Assembly (NCBI GenBank): GCA_015832175.1
Contig: WJXW01000016.1
Span: forward strand, 1,116,001-1,180,000
Reading direction: 5' to 3'
Source of the DNA: Paraphaeosphaeria minitans
Lineage: Eukaryota > Ascomycota > Dothideomycetes > Pleosporales > Didymosphaeriaceae
Length of the DNA: 64,000 bases
Position numbers and translations under genes: made by a program. A model generated the notes under the pieces. That model saw nothing but the letters and a program-made list of their open reading frames with translations, did no database searches and was not told the DNA's origin. Below are positions 33,194 through 42,332 of the stretch, piece after piece (position 1 is the stretch's first letter; the number at the start of each line of letters is the position of its first letter).

Positions 33194-33510
33194 TTTTAAC
33201 GTTATATAAATAGGTGTAATTTACTAATAGTACCCTAACTAAAATAACTTTTACTAGTGCTATAAAAATCTACTTTTATACTCTTTTAAGCCTAAGATTA
33301 TAATTTTATTTTATAAATAAGTCTAGATCTATTTCTTACTTATTTTTATATTATAGGCTAGTACACTTTTACTACCTCCTGTGTATAGGAAGATTAAAAA
33401 GTAAAATTATAGTAGCTAAATAAGCTTTTAATCTAGCTATATTATAGTAAAGCGTTAAAAGATTTTGTATAGCTACACTAAGAAAAAATTCTACGCTAGC
33501 GCTATACTTA
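33194..33510. repeat. Older AT-rich relic into which the outer element inserted
   Basis: About 315 bp as AT-rich and TA-rich as the elements but not part of either. Composition returns to normal near 33510. It has no recognisable ORF. It is probably the remnant of an earlier RIP-mutated repeat, or RIP spread from the neighbouring element. Confidence 0.5.
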
Positions 33511-34714
33511 GAACGGCTGAGATCACGCCCAGATCACAGATTAAGATCACAGCGACCGAACAGGCCCTAATGCATCCGATAGCAAGTGTACTCAGGCTTA
33601 CTGGACGGGAAGAGAGCTTGAGTCCTACTAAGAGCGGTGAAAGCATAAATGTACGATGTTGAGTGGTGCAGAGACTCGGCCTTGCAGTTATCTTGACTGG
33701 GTTCAAGTTCCATTGTTTACACGATGTTGGTTTCTTTGTAGCTTTTCCAATTGAAAAAGCTGTTTAGGTCCGTATTGCAACAGCCTTGCAACGAGTCCAT
33801 AGACTAGATCTGCCCAGGGAGGAAAAGAAACTATGACTCGATAGGGTCTACGCGGCGAATGTAATAGGAGAGCGACAAGAAAGAATAGAAAGGAACTGTG
33901 AGAGAACATTATACAAATTTAATAATAAATTTTGTTGTCGTGGGACGAGTCTAATCTATGTTCTAGGGTAGGCTGTGCGCGAGCGGCGTCACCGCAAGGT
34001 CTATAGGTATGCAGAGAAGGAACACTGACTTCTCTCCACCAATGCCACCAGCATTAACTAATTTCTGAGCTATGACATACATGTATTCAAAAGCCGGGAT
34101 GAGGTGATTTTAACAGTAATCGTTCCTCAGAACAGGTGGTTGATGACAGGAAGCCGAATCATAATGCTGAACACAGGTAGAGAAATTAACCTAAAGCTCG
34201 TTTAGAGGCGCATGCTTGCCTCGGTTCGGCGGTCAAAGCCTTGAAGCTTGCGAATGTGATGCGGGGCCCCGCGTTTACCTACCTATTCCTGTACCAGTAA
34301 CACTGCGCTGTATTAGGTAGCCAAGGATACTGAACGGTCTTCAAAGAAGCGATCACGTCTTCAGAAATACCCCCTCGGCGACCGTATCTTACATTCATGT
34401 GCTTCGAGTCCAACAGCTTGACTCTTGTGCCGACTGGCTATGGGGCTCGGACAACATGCAGCCATTTACAAGCACACCCTGGTTCAACTTTACTAGTGTA
34501 CATCTGATCTGCAATTCACGGAGATCACCTTCTCGAAATCGACAGATGACCGGGTCTAGCAGTATCGAAGACAATCGCCCTTAGGTCAATTGATTCCTTC
34601 GTGATTATGAGTTGAACCCCATCACCGCCCTGTAGACTCTACTTCCTAGACCTTTCCCATAATCGCGATATTCCTAGTACTCTTCAACCTCCAGACATCT
34701 AAATCGATACCACG
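33511..34714. other. Intergenic, no gene seen
   Basis: Normal composition. Short ORFs without recognisable motifs. Confidence 0.5.
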
Positions 34715-34969
34715 ATGCACTTCACTCCCATTCTCGGCATCCTCCCACTCGCGCTTGCCCTTCCTCGTATACTTCGCGATGCCGCATCTCTCGCACCCCA
34801 AGTCCTCGAGCAGATCGCCACCCTCAACTCGTCCCTCACTACCCTGACCACAGTCCTCAATGCTTTCGACGGCACCCTGCTGCACGTTATCCCGCAGTCC
34901 CTCGCCGTCATTGCTGCGGAGACCGCTCTCGACGCCGATGATGCCATTGCGGTATACCAGGGGAGCTAG
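34715..34969 (+). CDS. Truncated HsbA-like small secreted protein (84 aa)
   Basis: ATG at 34715. The first 17 residues (MHFTPILGILPLALALP) form a signal peptide. The following helical stretch, with VLEQIATLNSSLTTLTTVLNAFDGTLL, matches the start of the hydrophobic surface-binding protein A family (cell-wall galactomannoprotein fold). Full-length members are about 180-200 aa; this one stops after the first third (..VYQGS), and no continuation is visible downstream in any frame. It is therefore either a decayed copy or a truncated secreted protein still made. It lies about 1.2 kb from the transposon block. HsbA-type proteins bind hydrophobic surfaces and help recruit cutinases. Confidence 0.6.
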   Translation: MHFTPILGILPLALALPRILRDAASLAPQVLEQIATLNSSLTTLTTVLNAFDGTLLHVIPQSLAVIAAETALDADDAIAVYQGS

Positions 34970-35236
34970 ACGAAATGTACAGTAGTAGAATATCAAGTGA
35001 AGTTGCGTGGTCGAGTGCATGTATTCCTTTACTACAGACCGGGTGCGAGAACACCGAGATGAGAAAATCAGGCTAGATTGGACTCTTGTTATTTGCCGTC
35101 CATAGACGCGTGAATTTCGATGATGAAGGCAATCGAGCATGTACTGAGCGCGATCGCACGGATCCTACGTCCAAGAACGTACAGACTCACCCCGTGACAC
35201 GTGCGTCCACTGGTCTTCGTTGCTATTGTTCCAAAC

Positions 35237-37275
35237 TTATTTGGAGCGTCGCACAACCCCGTCTTCGCCTTTGACTTCCCCATCGACCAAAATCTCGTGC
35301 CCATCTCCTTCTCTTACAAATTGCGCTGCGATGCTTCCAACGACAGCCACGCAAGCAAGGCTCCACCATCCCAATGCGATAATGCCCACATCTATACCTT
35401 TTCCAAAAAGCCAACCAAACACAATCGGGCCAAACGTTCTCGTGAAGCTAGACACAGACTGGCCGATACCATGCATGGTGCCTAAGACCGACGGGTGCGG
35501 GCAGCAATTATTAATGAGAATCGCAGTGCAAGGCAAGGCGAACGTTCTAGCCAATACCTGTACAAACAGTACAGCAGTTATCGCAATCCAGATGAGTGCG
35601 CCAGACACGCCTGCTGGAGGCTTCGAAGTGCTTGGCACAAGGCTGAGGAAGGGTGCGATAGAATATGCAACAGGAAATAATAGGAGGAAGATCCGATAAC
35701 TTCGCGCGGTACCCAGCCGGGAGCTAAGTCCTGGATACAGGAATAGCTGAAGAGTTATGCCGATGACACCAAGAATCGAAAGTGCCAACCCAATGCGGGG
35801 AGGCGGGAGCGCCATACCGCCAGTGAAGTGTAAGCCGTGGGGCTTGAAGTCGGGTGGATTAGGGTGGTGTGGGTCATATCGTGGAGCAGAAAGGTAAGTG
35901 AACCACAAAGGGTTGAAAGTCCCGACGTGCATTGCCATCAGCCCATGAGATAACAGGACAATGAGAACATTAGGTGTCCACATCCGCCGGAAGGGCAACT
36001 TTGGTCGTCCCAAGACCGGCTCTACGGTCCGAGTAGACGATGACTCTGGGTGCGCAGATGTGGGCGTAACTTGCATCTCAACAGCCGACACTGCAGCAAA
36101 TTCATCTCCAGGTATTGCAGTGTACGCATGAGTTTCCGCGGATCGTTGCCGGAAAATTATGCGCTGAATCCAACGTCCTATGCGTAAGCCGAAGTCAGGT
36201 TTGTCTTTGCAGAGCTCGCTTGTCTCTTCGAGGAACAAAACGATACCCAAGGCCGCCAAGAAGAGAAAAACAGCACTCAATAGGTTCGGTAAAGCATAAG
36301 GCGACTTGACCATCCATTGGACGCCCTTTTTGCCACCAAATAGTGAGCCAGGCCCAAATATAGACGCATAGCTGCCAACAGGATCGGCCAGAATGCCACC
36401 TGATTCTCGTCAGTATATTGAACAGTCAGCATTCTGAGAGATGACTTACCGAGGATCGGACCGATGATGACGCCGATATTGAAAGTCATGGGCAGCAAAA
36501 GAAAGGCTCTGCTCTGGAATTTCTTCTCCTTGATGATTTCGGAAATCATTGTCCTCATCACCCCAACGTTGCCGTTCAATACGCCACCAAGGCAGCGAAA
36601 GCAAAGTGCCGTCAGGAAACTATGAGAAAATCCGAAACCTATGATAGACACCATTGTGCCTAGAAGGCCAATGGAAATAGCGCGCTTCCGGCCTCCGTAC
36701 TCAGCGTCCGCGAAGCGCCCCCAAGCTATTGCAGTCAAAAACTGCGCGCCAGGAAATGCAGCATGGAGGATACCGGCCTGGTAAGCAATCGTCGAATCGG
36801 GGAGGCTATGATCGAATGACCTGAGTTGGTAGAAGACGTATGAACCGAGAGAGGTTTGGGTGAGAGGCTCACTGAGCCGAGCGAGTGTAAGGACGGCCAG
36901 TTGGTCTTTCCGAGGCAACGAAAGCCATGTCACAGGTTTCTCTTGTCCCGCTTCGGTCTGTTCTGTTTCACTGACTAGAGGCAGGGCAATTCCGCCTTCG
37001 GTATTGGTGTGGATGATGAGGCCGTGTGAGCGTCCATTCTGTTGACTCTGGATATTGACACCTTCAACGGTCCCGCGTGTATGTGGGTGAGTGGTGGTGG
37101 AAGTGGTGTGCTGTCCCAAGAAATGATCATCTTCTTCATCCTGCTCGCCCAGACTTTTCCCTTGCGATGGGGCTGATTGATGTCTTATCTCCGAAGTCGC
37201 CGCGGTCCTAACAGGTGACGATTCATTCGTGGACGGCTCTGGAGAATGATCTACGAGCGTAGGTTTACCACTCAT
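35237..37275 (-). CDS. Major facilitator superfamily transporter (662 aa, 2 exons)
   Basis: Exons 37275-36450 and 36399-35237. The 50-nt intron joins ..NIGVIIGPILG to GILADPVGSYASIFGPGSLF, restoring the conserved loop. A Ser/Thr-rich cytosolic N-terminus of about 110 residues precedes 12 predicted membrane helices. Between helices 2 and 3 lies GRFADAEYGGRKRAISIGL, the family's GxxxDxxGRR-type motif. Between the two halves is a long hydrophilic loop (about 340-400) that includes KLPFRRMWTPNVLIVLLSHG. The layout resembles fungal DHA1-type or zinc-induced-facilitator-like members (YCR023C group). The substrate is unknown. It is divergent from msrB, sharing a 750-bp promoter interval. Confidence 0.88.
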
Positions 37276-38026
37276 CGGTAGCGAATCTGACTGCTACAGC
37301 ACCTAAGCAGACCGGATAGTGTCTGCTTGGCGACAATGCTAGGCACGAAGAAAGAATAATAAGAGAGCAGAGGCTGGAAGGGAATCAATCCTTCACTAGG
37401 AGATAGAAAGGCCTGCATCGGAGTAAAGCAGTTCGGATTAAAGTCAGCATGCCATTCTGATTGGTGTCAGCGGTAAGGCGAGGCCCTTGTTTGTCGCCTG
37501 CAGCTTTGGTGTGGCCGCTCGTAGGCTCGGCCGATAGGTATCCCGCGGCCATGGGAGAACTGACTTCGAGCGAGCAACGTGGAGCATGGAGTGTGAAGTG
37601 GAGTTTTGGTTAGTAGTCTACATGCAGGAAATAATGTGCGTCAGAGCGAGTAAAAAAGACTCCTCTTTCAAATCGAGCTGATGGGTGCAGGTTGGCTACC
37701 TGCTGTTACTCCGGGACCTCGGCAATGAGCAGGTCACGTGGACGTGAGTACGTCAGGACCTTGGGCCCAAAAGGTACGTGTGTTATTACAGTTAACCCGG
37801 CGATAATCAAGCAATCTCCATTTGGAATTACATCTTGAGGCCTGTTATTTGATATCGCTTCGAAATGGTAAAGTCGGAGGATGCTTGCTTTCAGCGAATC
37901 ATGACGCCATTTCCAAATCGCGAGACGCAGTGGAGGCGGCGCAAACTCCCCGCCCCAGTGATTCCATAATCACCGTTTACACAGCACAACGAACAATTAC
38001 ACATCGCGTCAGCCGCCAGACTATAA
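37276..38026. promoter_or_regulatory. Shared divergent promoter interval of MFS gene and msrB
   Basis: 751 bp between two start codons on opposite strands. It contains CACGTG at 37734-37739. No ORF with a domain. Regulatory role inferred only from position. Confidence 0.4.
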
Positions 38027-38684
38027 ATGTTTCTCTCGATGCGTTTCCCGTCTTTCCCAACACTCATCCGCACCTTCCAAGCCTTCACGAATAACAGTTT
38101 TCGAGTAGCAAATTCTACTCGCGGCATCTACAGCTCCCCACAACGCGCAACACCCATCCAGTCTATGCACAATATCCCGTTTCTCGGCGCACTTTTCGGC
38201 ACAAAAATGGCAGACAACTCCAACTACCCAGTTCAGAAGCCCGAGGGAGAGTGGCAGACCCAGCTTTCACCAGGTACGTCGCAATGCCTTCGCCTAGTCG
38301 CATAGCTAACACGCACCGCTGCCAGAGCAATTCCGCATCCTCCGTAAGAAGGGAACCGAGCCACCAGGCTCCAGCAAGCTCGACAAGCACTACCCCGACG
38401 CCGGCGTATACACGTGTGCAGGCTGCGATGCGCCGCTGTACAAAGCCAACCACAAGTTTGACTCCGGGTGCGGATGGCCTGCTTTCTGGGACGCATTCCC
38501 GGGCGCTGTCGACCAGCGGTCGGATTCAAGTCTCGGCATGATGAGAACGGAAATTGTATGCACCAACTGTGGAGGACACCTAGGACATATTTTCAAAGGC
38601 GAGAAGTTAGGGAACCCCAAGGATGAGAGGCATTGTGTGAATGGCATATCAATCAATTTCAGCCCCGAGGACAAGAAGGAATGA
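38027..38684 (+). CDS. msrB: Methionine-R-sulfoxide reductase MsrB (201 aa, 2 exons)
   Basis: Reduces methionine-R-sulfoxide in oxidised proteins. Exons 38027-38273 and 38326-38684, with a 52-nt intron joining QTQLSP to EQFRILRKKGTEPPGS. The SelR domain shows two zinc-binding CxxC pairs (CAGC and CTNC), the CGWPAFW motif and the catalytic Cys in RHCVNGISINF near the C-terminus. The first ATG adds about 60 residues rich in Arg, Ser and Phe, with few acidic residues, fitting a mitochondrial presequence. Downstream in-frame ATGs (at MHNIPFL and MADNSNYP) would give a cytosolic form. Everything needed for activity is present. Confidence 0.93.
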
Positions 38685-39780
38685 CTCGCTGAGGCAGGGC
38701 AAAAGGCGGCGAGAGAGAGGCTTGGAGTATTTGGCGAGGGGGTTGTATTATACGTTCTATTGACGAAGGCGACGAGATGACGATCTGTAGATATATGTGT
38801 AGAATAAGACGACACTCTCGTTGACAAGTTGTCGATACTTGGGGCCCTCCGATTCTGCTGATTGAAACGGTTTGATAAGATCGTGGTAGCACTTGAAAGG
38901 ATTTACAGCATCGCACGGGTGTACTCATTTGTCGACCTACCTTCTGTTGCCTCAACGAAATGAAGAGGGCATTAGTCAGAGCTGTGAGCACAAAGCAAGA
39001 ACCAAGACCGCTTACGGAAGAGAACCAGTCACGAAAACCTGTCATTTTTCCACCATGGATGGCATCGACTTGCCGCTGCGGCGACTTCCACAACCCGTAC
39101 GGTAACGGTTCTCCCACCCCACGCAGCACCAACGGCAAAAAGAGCTTACGATCGCTCCGCAGGCATTCCTTGAGTTTGATCGTGGGATACCACCACAGTT
39201 GTTCATATATAGTTGTTCATATATCGCAGTTGTTGATACCACCGCAGTTGTAGTGTTTTGTTGTCAGTGTGAACCAATGATTGGTCGCGAGACGATGGTC
39301 CAGCTGACATGGTGGCATTGCTGCACTGTCATGGCTGACCCGACACATGTGTTCCGAACTATTCCACAAGCCAGCAATGATATAATCAAAGTGTCGCGTG
39401 GGGTATGACGTGGTCGTTCAAACCCTACTGCTGAAAAAGCTGGCCTGCGCGAGGAATGACGGTGACAGAAAGAGGAGGTTGTTGTCGCGAAGCCATACAG
39501 TGATTCCACCAGCCGTTCACATATCCTCCAGGCTTATGTAGCCAGCCCCAAAACCATCCTTACATTCGTACACAGCGCCCAGACGCCATTCTACTCGTAG
39601 CCACTCACTCGTTCGCTCGATCACGTCTCTACTATTTGCGCAATTACTCCAAGCGCTCGCGCTGGTGACCGTTTCGCAATGATGGCAACATGCGCGTTGA
39701 GTAGGAGCTCGTTGAAAGCATAGGTAATGGTGGTTTTGGGATACAACGACGAAATCTGCTCATGCTGCTACCTACCTACA
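38685..39780. other. Intergenic, no gene seen
   Basis: Only short ORFs. A small repeat GTTGTTCATATAT occurs twice near 39198-39225, and ACCACCACAGTTG/ACCACCGCAGTTG flank it. Confidence 0.45.
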
Positions 39781-39784
39781 TGGA

Positions 39785-40500
39785 CTGAGTCGTCTTCCCT
39801 TGGTCCGCTTCCTTCGCCAACATCTTCCAAGACCGATCCGCGCACCTGCCCTTCACAAACCTGTAACCTCCGCTACCAAGTCTGACGAAGGAACCCAGTC
39901 TGCCTCTTGACGAACAGGATCCGTACACCGTCTCCGGAATCTGGGCGCGAATAGTCTGCTTCCTTGACTATGACGACCTGTACGACTTCGATTTCAGCAC
40001 GACAGCTGTGAGAACACCGGAGGACTAGTTTTCACTGCCGATCACGATGGACGAGGCCGTCCGACATATCATGATGCACCTGGAGGTGACGGCCGTCGCT
40101 GCACCTGGCAAAAATGACGACCAGATGATGCCCGTGATACACTTTGATGGAAAGGCGCGCGCTGTGGATACAAATATGGACGCAACTGCGAATTGGAGTA
40201 TAAGAGGGTGCGTTAGGATGACACCCGAGGGTGAAGTGCGATGGAGCACTGTGTGGATCTTCAATTGGTGAATCACATTCTTAGTAAATGGTATCCATAA
40301 ATGTCAATTCTTCGGTACCATAGTCACGAAGAACGCCGGCACAACGAGGCAAATCCAGGTTGGCGGATTGCGATCCAAGCGCGGCGTCGTTGGCGTCTGG
40401 TACGACAAGAGACTCAATCCTCACGGACCGGCAGGACCGACGGCGTTCTGGAAAGTGAAAGAGGTCCTGAGTGGGAACGATGACGATGGAAACCACTCGG
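39785..40500 (+). pseudogene. Decayed F-box-family protein, C-terminal part
   Basis: Pieces in shifting plus-strand frames resemble the conserved C-terminal region of a group of Pezizomycotina F-box proteins: FQDRSAHLPFTNL, LPLDEQDPYTVSGIW, VCFLDYDDLY, RGCVRMTPEGEVRWSTVWIF, IQVGGLRSKRGVVGVWYDK and NPHGPAGPTAFWK. They are separated by a frameshift at about 39864, an in-frame TAG at 40026, a possible intron at 40268-40323 and another frameshift near 40349. No intact N-terminus or F-box was found upstream. I read it as a dead gene. Family recognition is from memory of the pattern, not a search. Confidence 0.55.
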
Positions 40501-40865
40501 ATGATGTGATGGAGCTTCAAAAACATGTCCTTTGGAAAAGTTGCAATGAGCGGTCCGACCATCAATGCTTGGGGGTTTTTTGGCGCGGCAGAAGATGTGC
40601 TTATCACAGCTGCGTAGAGTTCACATCAACAACTGAAACTAATTCACGCAACTATTATCAAGTGTTGGGTTTTTCATCTTGCATTCGCCTTTTTTCTTCT
40701 TACATGTCCTAAAGCCGGAAGACAGGTACATACTACCACTACATACGAGATATTTCTGGCTGCATCGTCCAAAACAGCAGGCAGGCCTTCTCCTATACGT
40801 GGATCAAGTCTGCATGCTTCCCCAAGATTTGCAGTGCAGCCTGCATGAAGGTCTCTACCAGCCCA

Positions 40866-41352
40866 CTACAAAGTCGAAGTAGCTCCAAAGACAGTAGCCG
40901 AAGTCGTGCTCTGGACTTGGGTGGTAGTCGTCGCCTCAGTCATCGTGTCTGAAACTGTAGAAGTCGAGCGCATCGTCACTGCCTCCGTAGGCCCAGGTGA
41001 AACGGCGTGCTTGGTCTTCTTCTGGATCGTCTGGATGCCGCCCCAGACCGTGAGTACGATAAGACCACCAATCACCAGAGCCACAAAGGTACACTGGACG
41101 TACTTGTTTTTGCAAAAGCTCTTCACACGTGAGGGTATGTTTGGACACTGCGGGAGATAGGAACTGAAGACCCGGAACAAAGTGTAAGGCTATTGAGGCT
41201 GGACCTCTGAGGGGCGGGAAGCCGGGAGGGCCATCGGGGTTGGCTTGTTACCACGCATTTTTTTGGGTTGTGAGTTCTGGATTGTGGGCTTCGGTCGCTT
41301 GGGTTAGCAGTGGGGTTGCGGGGTAGATTATGAGGACATGTCGATATACCAT
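40866..41352 (-). CDS. Possible small single-pass membrane protein (132 aa, tentative 2-exon model)
   Basis: The open stretch 41180-40866 has no ATG but contains a clear membrane helix (TFVALVIGGLIVLTVWGG) followed by a Ser/Thr-rich tail (TMTEATTTTQVQSTTSATVF). A model with exons 41352-41252 and 41163-40866 and an 88-nt intron (GTAACA..TTCAG) gives an ATG and keeps the frame. The layout resembles the neighbouring 225-aa protein but lacks its Cys-rich end. No family recognised; the exon model is weak. Confidence 0.3.
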
Positions 41353-41654
41353 ATGTATATTGTGTAAAGGGAGATAGTGAAATGATTAAGAAGCATAGGA
41401 GGCAAGTGAAAGTATGAAGGGACACAGCTGGCTGGCCACTGATGAGTAGCTGTGTGGGCGTAAGCGCAATGCCTCCCGCATTGTATACCAGTTATCTGAT
41501 TGCTTCATGAATGGTAGAGTAACAGGAACTTCGATGTACAGTAGATACTTTCCATGTGCTATCATTAGCTGAAGCAGTGATCTGTGAGGCTTCTTCGAGT
41601 GCTTGAATGGCCAAACTGCTGGCACCATCTTCGCCATCCGCGTACGCCATTCAT

Positions 41655-42332
41655 CTATACAGATGCACACTGTATACACGACCACCGTCCACTCCGCAAT
41701 TCACAATGCTGAGCATTCCCCTCCTTGACTGGTATGCAATGATACTCGCAGATGTCTTGCGCACCGAACGTGTCGACCACCATGCACTTGTTGTGAGGGT
41801 TCTCAGTACTGATTGTAGGTTCGATGGTCGACGTCGGTGGCTCAATATCCGAGGTAGAACTTGCAGGGGTAGAGGGAGTGGCTATGTGGGTCGACAGTGG
41901 TGTAAAGCTCGGCGGCGCGAAGATAATCGGAGTGACGGTAACCCACCTGGTCAATGTAGTCTGTTGTGGTGTTTCGGTGTTGATGGAAATGATCGTTGTA
42001 GTCATGGTGGCTCGCTGCCAATCGAAGGTTGTACTCGTCGCGTTCTCGAAATTCGCCGAAGGAACAGGGCGATTGTGGGAGATCTTCATGCCGACCAGAA
42101 ATGCAGTGACGAGTCCAACCACCAAAATCACCACGCCAACGATAGGGTATAGCATTTTCTTGCTGGTATAGCTGCGCTTGATGATCGATTGGGTATCAAG
42201 ATCACCAGTTGCCAACGGGAGATTCGGATCTCGATAATCCGCAGGCGTGTCTTGCGAGCCGATTTTCTGCATTGCGATGGTAGTGTCGGTGCGGAAAGGG
42301 TTGTTCGAAGGAAGTAAGGGTTTGTTCGACAT
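41655..42332 (-). CDS. Single-pass membrane protein with Thr/Ser-rich stalk and 6-Cys end (225 aa)
   Basis: ATG at 42332 and one open frame. The N-terminal 60 residues are hydrophilic and presumably cytosolic. A single membrane helix follows (MLYPIVGVVILVVGLVTAFLVG, about 60-81). Next comes a Thr/Ser/Pro-rich stretch of about 95 residues, typical of an O-mannosylated stalk, and a compact C-terminal domain with six Cys in the spacing C-x11-C-x3-C-x10-C-x8-C-x2-C. The architecture fits a fungal cell-surface sensor or wall-associated protein, but I recognise no named family. A smaller protein of similar build lies 300 bp downstream on the same strand. Confidence 0.6.
   Translation of the reverse strand: MSNKPLLPSNNPFRTDTTIAMQKIGSQDTPADYRDPNLPLATGDLDTQSIIKRSYTSKKMLYPIVGVVILVVGLVTAFLVGMKISHNRPVPSANFENATSTTFDWQRATMTTTIISINTETPQQTTLTRWVTVTPIIFAPPSFTPLSTHIATPSTPASSTSDIEPPTSTIEPTISTENPHNKCMVVDTFGAQDICEYHCIPVKEGNAQHCELRSGRWSCIQCASV

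Noticed and set aside
33660..33720. GGTTCAAGTTCC, resembling a tRNA B-box
   Set aside because: No matching acceptor or anticodon stems could be folded around it.
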